From assembly GCA_902764825.1 (NCBI GenBank), contig CACWXL010000001.1:434001-498000 (forward strand): a stretch of 64,000 bases of DNA, written 5' to 3'. The DNA is from Oscillospiraceae bacterium. Lineage in GTDB: Bacteria; Bacillota; Clostridia; Saccharofermentanales; Saccharofermentanaceae. Shown here piece by piece: positions 1 through 9,306 of this stretch (positions are counted from its first letter, which is position 1; every line of letters starts with the position of its first letter). The notes beneath the pieces were generated by a model. It worked only from the letters and a program-made list of their open reading frames with translations, searched no databases and was not told the origin of the DNA. The position numbers and the translations under genes are program-made.

Positions 1-3000
1 CGCGCTTCCATAAAAAACTATTGTATTAACATTACTGCAATTTGCAAAAGCATGTCCACCAATAGACTCTACTCCCGGCATAATATAAATTGTTTTAATC
101 TCACTTCTTCTGTTATACCAACCAGGACGGTTGCCATCTCCGAAATTGGATTGCATTGCACCGCTTCCTGTAATAGTTAACACACCTTCCGAGTCCAATG
201 TCCAAGTAAGGTTCTCTCCACACTTCTGTAAACCTACCCAAGTTATTGTTCCTCCGTAATTCTTAAGTGTGGAAGAATCCCATCCATTCAACCCGATCAC
301 ATAATATGCCTTCGCAGTATCATTGCTAAAAGCATTCGAACCAATAGTAGGAGCACCGCCTTCGAACTCAAGTTTTTGGAGGGCCGAGCAATCTGCAAAA
401 GCTCTGGCACCAATATTAGTAACGCTGTCAGGGAACTTAATTCCCCATACAGTTTTGTTATTGCTGAAAGCGCCTTCTCCAATACTTGTTAACCCTTCAG
501 GAAGAACAATCTCATTAATCCTGCAATTCGCAAATGCACAATCTCCAATAGAACCCAATGAAGACGGGAACGTAACTTTCCATAGATTCGGATTTGAAGC
601 AAATGCATTACTGTTGATCTGAACTATACCGCTTGGAATAGTTACATTTCTAAGATCATTGTCGGCAAAAGCACCTGTCGGGATGAGCATAATATTCGAA
701 CTGATCGTTACACTCTGAAGACCTGCTTTATAGAATGAATACTCGCCTATCTGTCTTATACTTTCCGGAATTACTATCGTCTTAAGCGATTTGCAATCTT
801 TGAAAGCAAAATTTCCAATCGTGGTAACATTCGAGCCTATATTAACGGAAGTTATTTCATCTGATAGCCAGTGCCAAGGTGCGGAACCAATAAAGGAATC
901 ATCATAATTATACATTGCGCCAGTTCCGCAGATCGTGAGCACACCATTTTCGTATGACCAATTAAGGTTATCACCGCATTTACCTGAAGTATCTACTTTT
1001 CTGATTGAAAAATAGTCTGACCATATATAACTTGTACGATAATAAGCTCTGATATAGTATTTGGATGAGGATACAAGTCGGCTGTCAGAATAATCAATTT
1101 TAAACTGTCCCCATTGCATAAACAGATTATTTATTGATGCAATATCGTGTTGTCCTCCATTTTCATCAAAATACCCGAGAACAGCATCTGCCATAATCTC
1201 ATTATCCATATAAAAGTTTGTTGCAAAACTCAGTTCTGCGGTTTCTCCTGGTTTCACAGTAACGTCATTTGGTATATAGTAAATATTCAATGGAACCTGA
1301 TTAAGCGAGAACCGAGCTGAATCAACATATATATCGTTCGCATAATCATAATATGCTCTGATATACCATTCAGAAGAAGTTACTGTTCTACCCCAAATAG
1401 CAAGAACTGAGTTCTTTCGAAGACTTGGATCGTAACTGTTTTCGGCATTCAATTCATAAGCGATATTACGTTGATTACCGTCCCAATAACCGATTTCTAT
1501 CCTTTCGGGATAAAAATTGGTCTCCCATCCAATATATTGAGGGTCTTTGTTCGGATATACTTCTCTTGGTGCATTTATACCTTCAAACTTTATAGGTTCT
1601 TTTTCTATTGTAAATGTTCTGGAATCAGCATAGTCCTCTTTGTTTGAATCAGCATATGCCCTAACGATGTAATTAGAAGATGCTATAAGATCCTCATAAT
1701 ACAAATATGTTAAATCATCAACCATAGGATCGTGACCATTTCCAGTTGATAACGTCTTTACAACATGGAATGAATCTCCGGATAAATAACCGATTTCTAC
1801 AATCTCAGGTTTGAAATATGTTCCCCATTTAATCTCGATTCCATATCGCGGTGAAACCGTTCCGCCAACCGGTTGCTTTTTGAAGGCAACCGCACCCCTA
1901 TATAGTGCAAATTCTTTTGAATCTACAAATAGTTTATCGTTGTAATATGCTCTGGCAATATATTGATTAGACGTAATGATATCTTTATATGGGATAGTTA
2001 TGGAAGCGCTTAATGGTATTTCACCACCCAGATAGTCTAAACGTTCTCTGACTGCAACAATATTAAATTTGCCGTTGTAATAAAAGCCAATTTGTACATA
2101 TTTAGGTTTAAAATTCGTTTCCCAACTTACCGAGACAATATCATTTGGCGCAGCGATTCCACCCTGCGGCTGAGTTTCAAAAACTAAAGCTTCTCTTTGA
2201 ATCGTGAATCGTGAGGAATCTAAATATTGATCCTTCTTTACCGAGTAATAGGCTCTTACGATATAATATGGAGAATCCTCAAAATCATCATCGTATTTCA
2301 GATAAGTTTGAGTTGATTTCGGGATCTTTCCGGCTAAATAATCCAATTCATTAATTTCTTTAACAACGTTAAACACATTTCCAGACCAATAACCAATCTT
2401 GATCAATTCAGGATTGAAATTAGTGCTCCATGAAAAGAAATTAAGATCTTTAAGGGGAATTAATGTATTAGCTGGCGATGAAGTGAATTTAAGAGATTCT
2501 CTTGAAAGCGTAAAACGATCAGAATCCTCAAAATTCATCTTAGAAGAGTCGTAGTACGCTCGGACCACATAATTAGTGGAGTTTATTACATCATCATATT
2601 GCAAATTAACAGTTGGATTCTTTGGAATCACACTCGTAAAAATGGTGTAAAAATCCTCTTTTTCAAATGTCTTAATGACCGTGAAAACACCATTGATCCA
2701 AAATCCTATTTCAATTAGCTCGGGGTTAAATGTTGTTTCCCACTCAATATTAATACCGTCATCAATCTTTACAGTCCCACTTTTAGGCTGTTTTATAAAA
2801 CCTGTGGATCCTTTGGAATCACCGGCTCCTCTTGACTTTGTAGAGGTATTATCTTGTTTATCATCTTTCACTTCTGCAGAATTAGTCTCAACAACTTCAT
2901 CTGTTTTTTCATCATTATTGTCAGCAAGAGTCTCTGTTTCCGGATCATCTTTCTTTTCTTCGGGTGCCTTTTCAGCAGGCTCTTCCTTCTTGTCATCAGA

Positions 3001-3177
3001 AGGTTTTTCTGCCTTGTCATCTTTTGAAGTATCTGCCGGAGCTTCTTCCTCAGTCTGAACTGTGTCTGTGGAAGTATCTTCGTTTGTTGACGCAGCGAGC
3101 TCTCTTGCAGGTATGAGCGTGAATGCCAATACCATTGCAAGTGTCAGGCTCAGGACTTTACACATCTTTGCTTTCAT
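1..3177 (-). CDS. BspA-like leucine-rich-repeat surface protein (partial, runs off left edge)
   Basis: The frame is open from ATG at 3177 to base 1, giving at least 1059 residues; the C-terminus lies outside the window. It starts with a Sec signal peptide (MKAKMCKVLSLTLAMVLAF, cleavage near LAAS), followed by an acidic Lys/Glu/Asp-rich linker to about residue 125. Six tandem repeats of about 100 residues follow, anchored at W146, W250, W352, W451, W551 and F651. Each has a WETNFxPExIEIGYW-like start and a YxVRAYY..DSxxF end. From C734 there are two LRR_5 (BspA/TpLRR) blocks, each opening with a CG(D/E)NLxW...GVLTIxGxGAM motif (C734 and C986), then repeats of the type IGxxAFxxCxxLxxVxIPxSV. 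An AGAGAGG ribosome site precedes the ATG. Base composition is visibly more AT-rich than the neighbours. It begins 34 bases after the response regulator with no terminator between. Likely a cell-surface adhesin or glycan-binding protein; the ligand is unknown. Confidence 0.85.
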   Translation of the reverse strand, partial: MKAKMCKVLSLTLAMVLAFTLIPARELAASTNEDTSTDTVQTEEEAPADTSKDDKAEKPSDDKKEEPAEKAPEEKKDDPETETLADNNDEKTDEVVETNSAEVKDDKQDNTSTKSRGAGDSKGSTGFIKQPKSGTVKIDDGINIEWETTFNPELIEIGFWINGVFTVIKTFEKEDFYTIFTSVIPKNPTVNLQYDDVINSTNYVVRAYYDSSKMNFEDSDRFTLSRESLKFTSSPANTLIPLKDLNFFSWSTNFNPELIKIGYWSGNVFNVVKEINELDYLAGKIPKSTQTYLKYDDDFEDSPYYIVRAYYSVKKDQYLDSSRFTIQREALVFETQPQGGIAAPNDIVSVSWETNFKPKYVQIGFYYNGKFNIVAVRERLDYLGGEIPLSASITIPYKDIITSNQYIARAYYNDKLFVDSKEFALYRGAVAFKKQPVGGTVSPRYGIEIKWGTYFKPEIVEIGYLSGDSFHVVKTLSTGNGHDPMVDDLTYLYYEDLIASSNYIVRAYADSNKEDYADSRTFTIEKEPIKFEGINAPREVYPNKDPQYIGWETNFYPERIEIGYWDGNQRNIAYELNAENSYDPSLRKNSVLAIWGRTVTSSEWYIRAYYDYANDIYVDSARFSLNQVPLNIYYIPNDVTVKPGETAELSFATNFYMDNEIMADAVLGYFDENGGQHDIASINNLFMQWGQFKIDYSDSRLVSSSKYYIRAYYRTSYIWSDYFSIRKVDTSGKCGDNLNWSYENGVLTICGTGAMYNYDDSFIGSAPWHWLSDEITSVNIGSNVTTIGNFAFKDCKSLKTIVIPESIRQIGEYSFYKAGLQSVTISSNIMLIPTGAFADNDLRNVTIPSGIVQINSNAFASNPNLWKVTFPSSLGSIGDCAFANCRINEIVLPEGLTSIGEGAFSNNKTVWGIKFPDSVTNIGARAFADCSALQKLEFEGGAPTIGSNAFSNDTAKAYYVIGLNGWDSSTLKNYGGTITWVGLQKCGENLTWTLDSEGVLTITGSGAMQSNFGDGNRPGWYNRRSEIKTIYIMPGVESIGGHAFANCSNVNTIVFYGSA

Positions 3178-3211
3178 AGGATTACCTCTCTTTATATAGA
3201 CCCTTTGTTGA

Positions 3212-3868
3212 TCACTCTTTAAGGCGGTCCCTGTCGCTTACGACAAGGCCTAATAATTTGGCATTTGTAGCAAGGTCGAGCCTGCTCTCAAAGCCTGTCT
3301 TTTCCATGATGTTCTGGATATGTCTCTTTACCGTGTTGACGGAGATCTGAAGCTTATCGGCGATCTCCTCGTTCGTCATGCCGGAAGTGAGTTCTCTTAA
3401 TAATTCGAGTTCGCGGTCAGTAAGATCGCTTCTTGTGATCTTTCCGAACTGGACCTTTGGCGCTTCGGAAGGATAAACGGATTCACCGTTCATGGTCCTG
3501 TCCATGATCTCCATAAGACCGTGTTCATCGTATTCCTTGTACCAGAAGCTCTCGATCCCTGCAGCTTTGGCTTTTTCTTCCCAGCTGGTCTCAGAAGTCG
3601 ATGTGGTAAGGATTATCTTTATTTCAGGATGATTTTGCTTTATCTGAGCTGCTGCGCTCAGGCCGTCTATGCCTTCCTGCATCATGACGTCCATGATGAT
3701 AAGGTCAGGCTTGTTCTTTTCGATAAAGCCTAATGATTCCTGTGCGCTTCTTAAGCCTGCGGTCAGTTCATATCCGGATGCAGCACGAACATACATCTCG
3801 AAAAAACCGCGCGAGATATTCTGATCATCCACAACAACGACACGTGTTTTGGAAGTCTTATCAGACAT
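3212..3868 (-). CDS. NarL/FixJ-type response regulator
   Basis: This 218-residue protein has an N-terminal receiver domain. D14-D15 form the acidic pocket, D60 in LIIMDVMM is the phosphoacceptor, a Thr/Ser lies in ILTTSTSE and a Lys in FWYKEY. A C-terminal LuxR-type helix-turn-helix occupies about residues 150-212 (DLTDRELELLRELTSGMTNE, then ISVNTVKRHIQNI). It is a DNA-binding transcriptional regulator. The cognate kinase is almost certainly the gene just upstream (4016-5284), 147 bases away. The gap is AT-rich and could hold a separate promoter, but I see no strong one. The secreted leucine-rich-repeat gene follows 34 bases downstream, so it is a plausible target or co-transcribed output. 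Confidence 0.93.
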   Translation of the reverse strand: MSDKTSKTRVVVVDDQNISRGFFEMYVRAASGYELTAGLRSAQESLGFIEKNKPDLIIMDVMMQEGIDGLSAAAQIKQNHPEIKIILTTSTSETSWEEKAKAAGIESFWYKEYDEHGLMEIMDRTMNGESVYPSEAPKVQFGKITRSDLTDRELELLRELTSGMTNEEIADKLQISVNTVKRHIQNIMEKTGFESRLDLATNAKLLGLVVSDRDRLKE

Positions 3869-4015
3869 TTTAGGTTAACCTTCTTTGTTTTCATTAGGAA
3901 ACCGGACAAAGCCTCCCGCTTCATCCAATTACACAAATAAATCTTACAAAAATAAAGAAAATTTGAAAATCACCCATTTGTACCATATTACAAACATGTT
4001 ACAAACGCTTTGTCG

Positions 4016-5284
4016 TCAAAACTCCAAGATAAGCCTGAATGCCCCGTCACTTTCTATTCTCATGCTGCCGCCTTCTTCTTCAACGCTTTTTCTGAGGGAC
4101 AGCAGGCCGCCGCTCTCTGTGACGGCATCCTTCGGTGGTTTTCCGTTGTTGGTGATAACGATCACTGTTTTCGAGTCCTTGCTGATATCGATATTAACAG
4201 TATCGCCTTCTGCATGTTTTACGGTATTTGCAGCGCATTCTGTGACCGCACCGGCAAGGATCTTCCGGATCTTGCTGTTCTTAGGCGCTTCGCCTTCGAT
4301 CACTACCTTAACGCCGATGCTTCCTGCCATATTGACTGCAAGTGCAAGTTCTTCCTCTTCGCCGCTATAAGGCTTTACGGATTCACCTAACAGGAACTGA
4401 TTCATCTGCCTCGTCGCAAGATATACCATCTCAGGATCTGTCGAATCCTTGTGTTCGATATAGTATCTGCCCATAAGAAGGACCTGGCCCAACTGGTTGT
4501 GCAGCGCCGCTCTCGCATCGGCTTCTTCCTGCGCTACGAACATATCACCGGAAAGGTCCGTGACAGCCTTCATACGCTTCTGAATATCTTCAAGATGTTC
4601 TTTCTTTGCTTCCAGCTCGTCAATGATCTTGAAGCGTTCAGTAACGTCTGTTGCAGTTATCTGCTCGAGATCATTTCCGTCTGATTCGAGCCTGTCTTTC
4701 TCAAAGATCCATACTCTGTCATCAGGAGTTCTCAACAGATATGTACCGCCCTGCTCTTTTCCTTCATCTGCCACGTAATTCCAGAATCGCTTGGCATCGA
4801 TATAGTTCTCTCCTGTCAAAGCCTTGCAAAGGTCGTTCATCTTAAGATTTGCGAGGCGCACAGGACCGGACATGTCACTTATCGAAATGCCTTCCGGAAG
4901 TAAATTGATGGCATCGATCACGGCATCGCCGGTCAGGTATTCTTTCCTGTATCTGACATTGTCGCGGAAACAGATGAGCAGCAGCACACCGTTTACCACC
5001 TCAACGCCTGCGTAGAAATACCAAGGCAGATCAAACAGCATAGCCTGGAAAGATGAGAAAGGTCTATCCTCAACAGGTGAGACATACCTCGAACAATCCA
5101 TCAGGATGACGAACACAAGGAATGCGAACAGTGTATTTATGAACGCGAAAACGCGTGCACTCAGCTTACGCGAATCCAAAAAGATGCGGATGAGGATAGA
5201 TATCGATCCTGCAAGCAGTGTTAAAGATACGCAGCATATGATATACCAGATAGCGGAATCCACTGTCAGATAAAGAGATGTCAC
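4016..5284 (-). CDS. Membrane sensor histidine kinase
   Basis: 422 residues. Three or four hydrophobic segments lie in residues 10-107, a PAS-like region follows at about 120-215, and a helix at 215-250 leads into a dimerisation helix with ALHNQLGQVL (H262, the likely phosphorylated His, as in the HisKA_3/NarX-type families). The ATP-binding domain covers about 310-422, with an N-box ECAANTVKHA (N353) and a G-box ITNNGKPP in which the usual Asp is Asn; a glycine-rich SGGLLSLR follows. The start is GTG at 5284, overlapping the preceding stop (GTGA), with a strong GGGGGTGAT ribosome site, so the two genes are translationally coupled. It should phosphorylate the regulator at 3212-3868. The signal sensed is unknown. 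Confidence 0.88.
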   Translation of the reverse strand: MTSLYLTVDSAIWYIICCVSLTLLAGSISILIRIFLDSRKLSARVFAFINTLFAFLVFVILMDCSRYVSPVEDRPFSSFQAMLFDLPWYFYAGVEVVNGVLLLICFRDNVRYRKEYLTGDAVIDAINLLPEGISISDMSGPVRLANLKMNDLCKALTGENYIDAKRFWNYVADEGKEQGGTYLLRTPDDRVWIFEKDRLESDGNDLEQITATDVTERFKIIDELEAKKEHLEDIQKRMKAVTDLSGDMFVAQEEADARAALHNQLGQVLLMGRYYIEHKDSTDPEMVYLATRQMNQFLLGESVKPYSGEEEELALAVNMAGSIGVKVVIEGEAPKNSKIRKILAGAVTECAANTVKHAEGDTVNIDISKDSKTVIVITNNGKPPKDAVTESGGLLSLRKSVEEEGGSMRIESDGAFRLILEF

Positions 5285-6930
5285 TTGCCATCACCCCCTT
5301 TATCTTTCACACGGACAGTAAAGAACAGCAATCCGTCGCTTTCCTTGCATTCTACGGGAAGTATCGTGCCCGGCAGTTCTGCTTTGCCCGTTGCTTCCAT
5401 GACTATCCTTATGCCGTCAGATAATATGGACACGGTCATCCTCTTAAGTACGGAAATATATGCTTCGATGACTGACTCAAAAGTGTCGTATATATCGTGG
5501 ATATCAGACAGAGGAATATCAGAGTACTCCTCACCTGTTGCAGCAGCCTCTATCCCGCAGCACTTAAGGAATCTGGCAGATTCAGAAAGCGCAAGGAAGA
5601 GTTCCCTGTTGCTCTTAGGAAGAGTTGCTTCATCGATAAGTGAAAGATTTGTCTTTCTCTTGGAATAAGCATTATAGACACAGGCAAGGCCAATTGCCTG
5701 TGCAAAAAAATCTGAGCCGGGCTTTATGTTATCGAGCAATTCCTCTATCCGCTTCTGCTTTGGCCTTATGATCGAAGATACATTCTCATAGACCTGATCC
5801 TGCGCATCAAGCCTTGCTTTCTGCTCCTTGAGCCTGTTCTCGACTGCAATAAGATCGTTCTCTTCATTCAAGATCTCATTGGCTCTCGCGAGGCGTTTTT
5901 GCTCCTCGTGAAGCTCATGTTCATTCTCAGTCCAGAATGCATATCCGGCACGTATCTTCATGCCGGAAAGCCTGGTTTCCGCGTCAATATGTACGGGGTC
6001 TTTTCTGGCACTTTCAAGGATCTCTTTTGACACACTGACCGGAGAAGCGCTCTCATGAACGACATTGATCTTGTTGTCCGTGATGATCAAAGGCACTTTC
6101 ATTCTCGAGAGAAAGCCCGAATAATTCTCGTTATAAGGAATAAGCCTGTTCCTTATACAGCATTCGGCAATGAGCATCAGGCAGAAGATATTGATCTCGG
6201 GCGGGTTATACATCCTTACGAGATTTAATCTCTCGATCACGAGTGAGAAGAACACGCTTAACACGATCCACACGGCAACGATCAGGATGAGTTCAATGAC
6301 GATCTTCCGTTCTTTTTTCCTCATGACCTTGAAGAGCATGAAGAACATGGCAACAAGATTAAGGATGATCCATCCCCATATGATAAAGAAACCCGGACCT
6401 TGAGAATACGTGCCGCCGTCCATCCTGAACTCCGAATAATCCACTTTAGGCCTGTATACCAGAAAGTGAAGATCATTCGTTAATGCCAGGAGCGTCAACA
6501 CGATTGCCGAAGCAAACAGCGCATATTCGATCCTTCCGGCAAAACGCCTTTTTCCGAATGAGAGTTCAATACCTGTAATTACAAGCAGCGTCGGGATAAG
6601 GAGCAGCGGAATAAAGTACAGATAAGCGGTATATCTTCCAACTATATTTGAACTTATAAGAACACGGTATCTGATGACTCTGATAAGCAGATAAACGAGC
6701 ATCAGAGCGCCGCACAAAAGAAGATTGAAGCGGGATCTTGTCGGAAGCAGGCGGTCTCTTACCGTCTGCATCCAGAAGAGGATCAGACCAAACAGTATCG
6801 CAGCATTTAAGCAGAACATAATGCTGCCTATAAACTCACTTTCAGATCTGGTAAAGATATTGCATATTCCGGCGGTCAGGAAAAAAGCGACAAACAGCGT
6901 TGTGGTCTTGTGTTTCTTAACAACACTCAC
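5281..6930 (-). CDS. Multi-pass membrane sensor protein with coiled coil and divergent kinase-like C-terminus
   Basis: 549 residues. About seven or eight transmembrane helices occupy residues 8-260, like the 7TM N-terminal domains of some histidine kinases. A soluble part follows, containing a coiled coil (about 335-390, rich in Glu/Lys/Arg: EEQKRLARANEIL...ENRLKEQKARLDAQ) and an all-helical domain (about 390-500). The last 50 residues resemble the end of a GHKL ATPase fold (GLLFFTVRVKDKGGDGK), but no N-box or G-box can be seen. It overlaps the kinase gene by 4 bases. I read it as the sensory partner of the kinase, so that kinase plus partner plus regulator form a three-part system. No precise family name can be given from sequence alone. 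Confidence 0.7.
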   Translation of the reverse strand: MSVVKKHKTTTLFVAFFLTAGICNIFTRSESEFIGSIMFCLNAAILFGLILFWMQTVRDRLLPTRSRFNLLLCGALMLVYLLIRVIRYRVLISSNIVGRYTAYLYFIPLLLIPTLLVITGIELSFGKRRFAGRIEYALFASAIVLTLLALTNDLHFLVYRPKVDYSEFRMDGGTYSQGPGFFIIWGWIILNLVAMFFMLFKVMRKKERKIVIELILIVAVWIVLSVFFSLVIERLNLVRMYNPPEINIFCLMLIAECCIRNRLIPYNENYSGFLSRMKVPLIITDNKINVVHESASPVSVSKEILESARKDPVHIDAETRLSGMKIRAGYAFWTENEHELHEEQKRLARANEILNEENDLIAVENRLKEQKARLDAQDQVYENVSSIIRPKQKRIEELLDNIKPGSDFFAQAIGLACVYNAYSKRKTNLSLIDEATLPKSNRELFLALSESARFLKCCGIEAAATGEEYSDIPLSDIHDIYDTFESVIEAYISVLKRMTVSILSDGIRIVMEATGKAELPGTILPVECKESDGLLFFTVRVKDKGGDGK

Positions 6931-6966
6931 TTTTAACAGATTCCTTTCCTGACCTTGCTCGATCGG

Positions 6967-9270
6967 TTATTCTTTTGCGCGCCCCGTCTTTTTCGCGATC
7001 TTCTCCTGATAAAGAAGCTCGTCCGCATTGTTCAGGATCTCGTAGATATCGATCTTTCCCGTGATCGTGAACTTGAAGATGCCTGTGCTCATCTCGATGG
7101 GATAAGGCTTTCCGGCCTGCTCATTAAGACGCTTGGTAACAGTATCGATCCTGGCTTTGAGCTTGTCGACATCAATGTCCGCGCCGGTGATCGCGAGGGT
7201 TACGAATTCATCGCCTCCGAACCTTCCTATGACATCCGAATCTCTGAAAGATTCGCGCAGTATCTCGGCGATCGTGCAGAGCGCGAAGTCACCGTCGTCG
7301 TGACCATACTTATCGTTGATCTTCTTGAGATTATCCATGTCCGCGTAACAGATGACGGCGACCTTGTCCTGATTGACCGGATCGTCTAATTTCTTCTCGG
7401 AATTTGCGATAAAGCCTCTTCTGTTATAAAGGTCCGTAAGCTCGTCTTTCTGCGCGATCTCTTCGAGCTTGGTGTTGTCCCTGATAAATCTTTCCAAAGA
7501 GTTCTGCAGCGCCTGCTTGGCCTTATTCTGCTCTTCCATCATGTAAAGGGATCTGAGCGTTACAGAGATCTGTGACGCGATGGAAGACACGCTTATCGAA
7601 TACTGGAGTGGAAGCTCGATCACGAGAAGACCGTATACATTTTCGCCGACGAAGAGAGGCGCTACGATCATGGTCCTTCGCTTTGATTCATCTACGAACT
7701 CGTTCTCGAAAACATACTCGGTACGAAGGAGCTGGAGCTCTTCTGACGGAGTCTTTATCTCCTTGCCTTCGCTGTATGCCTTAAGAAGGATCGACGCAGG
7801 AACACGCCAGTTGTCAGCGTCGCCTTTGTTCTTAACATTGCCCTGGAAAAGATACAGCATCGACTTCTCGAATCCCAATCCGTAAAGACCTCCCAAAAGG
7901 CTCTCATAAGGGATCTCCGATCCGCCCTCGTTGAGGAAGACCTCACCCATCTGGCGGTTTACGACGCTCCTCATCCTCTCATTTCTTCTTCTCGCGGAAT
8001 TAGCCGGCAGTATGCCCGAGAAAGCGATCCTTCTGTAGAACTTCGTGAAGACATCATTAATGAGGTCTCTGTCATTGTCGCTGCCAATAAGGCTCAAAGA
8101 CTTGTTCTGCATTGTCTGGAGAACATTGAAGAACTTCTCTCTCGTGGACAGAACGAACAGATCCGACTTGAGAAGAAGAGCAAATTTATCGTTCATCTCT
8201 CCTGTCATTGACGCTTTATCTTCAGCCTTAAGGAAAGCGATGAATGAACTTACAAAACCGTCCAGTGCTTCCGTGATCGCACCGGCGTCAACAAAGTCAT
8301 TGAACAGATATTCCTTTATGATCTTATAGACCTTATTTACGTCGATATCATTGCCTTCAATGTGGAATCTCTTATACATTACTTCGGCATCGAAATCTTC
8401 GCATCCGCATGAACTCCTCTGCACGAGATGCGTGTCGACCGTCATGTCTTTAAGCGCTGTTCCCTTTATGTAATTCTCCGCATTAAGAACGGCCTTGTAA
8501 GCGAGCGATGCAGAGCTTGCTTCGACAGTTGTAAGAGGCGGTTCCAAAGACACGGAGAAGATGTCGTCATCGAATCCTGCGACCATGATATCCTTGCCCG
8601 GAACAAGGCCTCTTGCGTTAAGTTCGTTATATCCGCCAACAGCCATTGAGTCGTTCGCGAAAACGACCGCATCAAGCTTTTTGTTCTTATCTAAAAGATC
8701 GCCCGTGACAGCTTCGCTCGACATCGAGAAATCGCCATATACGATCTTGTTCTCATCTACGGGAATGCCATGGTTTTCGAGCACCTGCTTATATATATCA
8801 AGTCTTTCCCTTGCATCCCTGTTCGTAACGGGTCCGGATACAAAACCGATATCTTTTGCACCGTGTCTTTCTATAAGGTGATCCAGCGTTTCTTTAAGGC
8901 CGGAAGCATTGTTGAACGTTACCGAATGATATCCTTCAAAGTCAGAGAAAAGACATACGATCGGGACCTTGGGCATCTTCTGCAGAAAGGCCTTCTGGGT
9001 CTCGATATCTGCCCTCGAACATATAAGTCCCTGAAGGATGTAGATGATATCCACGTTTCTTTCGGTCGGAAGATCGAAGATCATGTTGTACTGATATTCA
9101 TACTTCCTGTCGGCATATCTGCTGTCGGTCTTGCCGATGTAGTGGCCCGGGAAAACGAACAGATTGGCATCGATTGTTTTTGCCGCCTGCTCCGCACCTA
9201 TGGCCGCCTGATTAGAAAAGAAATTGTCGATATCGTCTATTACCAGTCCGATATTCAGTTTACGTCCCAT
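6967..9270 (-). CDS. LacI-type ligand-binding domain / GAF-like / GGDEF diguanylate cyclase
   Basis: 767 residues, predicted cytoplasmic with no signal peptide. Residues 4-290 form a LacI/PurR-type periplasmic-binding fold (IGFVSGP, VVFANDSMAVGGYNEL, VAGFDDDIFS, PPLTTVE) without the DNA-binding helix-turn-helix, ending in a SSCGC motif. A helical region is followed by a GAF-like domain (about 430-575, MIVAPLFVGENVYGLLVIEL). The C-terminal GGDEF domain (about 608-765) has DxLTDLYNRRGF, the metal-binding YADMDNLK and an intact GGDEF at 685-689. The product-inhibition site RxxD is present (R676-D-S-D679), five residues before GGDEF. It should make cyclic-di-GMP from GTP in response to a small ligand, probably a sugar. 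It lies 36 bases from each neighbour, in the signalling operon. Confidence 0.9.
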   Translation of the reverse strand: MGRKLNIGLVIDDIDNFFSNQAAIGAEQAAKTIDANLFVFPGHYIGKTDSRYADRKYEYQYNMIFDLPTERNVDIIYILQGLICSRADIETQKAFLQKMPKVPIVCLFSDFEGYHSVTFNNASGLKETLDHLIERHGAKDIGFVSGPVTNRDARERLDIYKQVLENHGIPVDENKIVYGDFSMSSEAVTGDLLDKNKKLDAVVFANDSMAVGGYNELNARGLVPGKDIMVAGFDDDIFSVSLEPPLTTVEASSASLAYKAVLNAENYIKGTALKDMTVDTHLVQRSSCGCEDFDAEVMYKRFHIEGNDIDVNKVYKIIKEYLFNDFVDAGAITEALDGFVSSFIAFLKAEDKASMTGEMNDKFALLLKSDLFVLSTREKFFNVLQTMQNKSLSLIGSDNDRDLINDVFTKFYRRIAFSGILPANSARRRNERMRSVVNRQMGEVFLNEGGSEIPYESLLGGLYGLGFEKSMLYLFQGNVKNKGDADNWRVPASILLKAYSEGKEIKTPSEELQLLRTEYVFENEFVDESKRRTMIVAPLFVGENVYGLLVIELPLQYSISVSSIASQISVTLRSLYMMEEQNKAKQALQNSLERFIRDNTKLEEIAQKDELTDLYNRRGFIANSEKKLDDPVNQDKVAVICYADMDNLKKINDKYGHDDGDFALCTIAEILRESFRDSDVIGRFGGDEFVTLAITGADIDVDKLKARIDTVTKRLNEQAGKPYPIEMSTGIFKFTITGKIDIYEILNNADELLYQEKIAKKTGRAKE

Positions 9271-9306
9271 GTGTTTCTCCTTCCGTTCCTATTATCACCC
9301 TGATTG

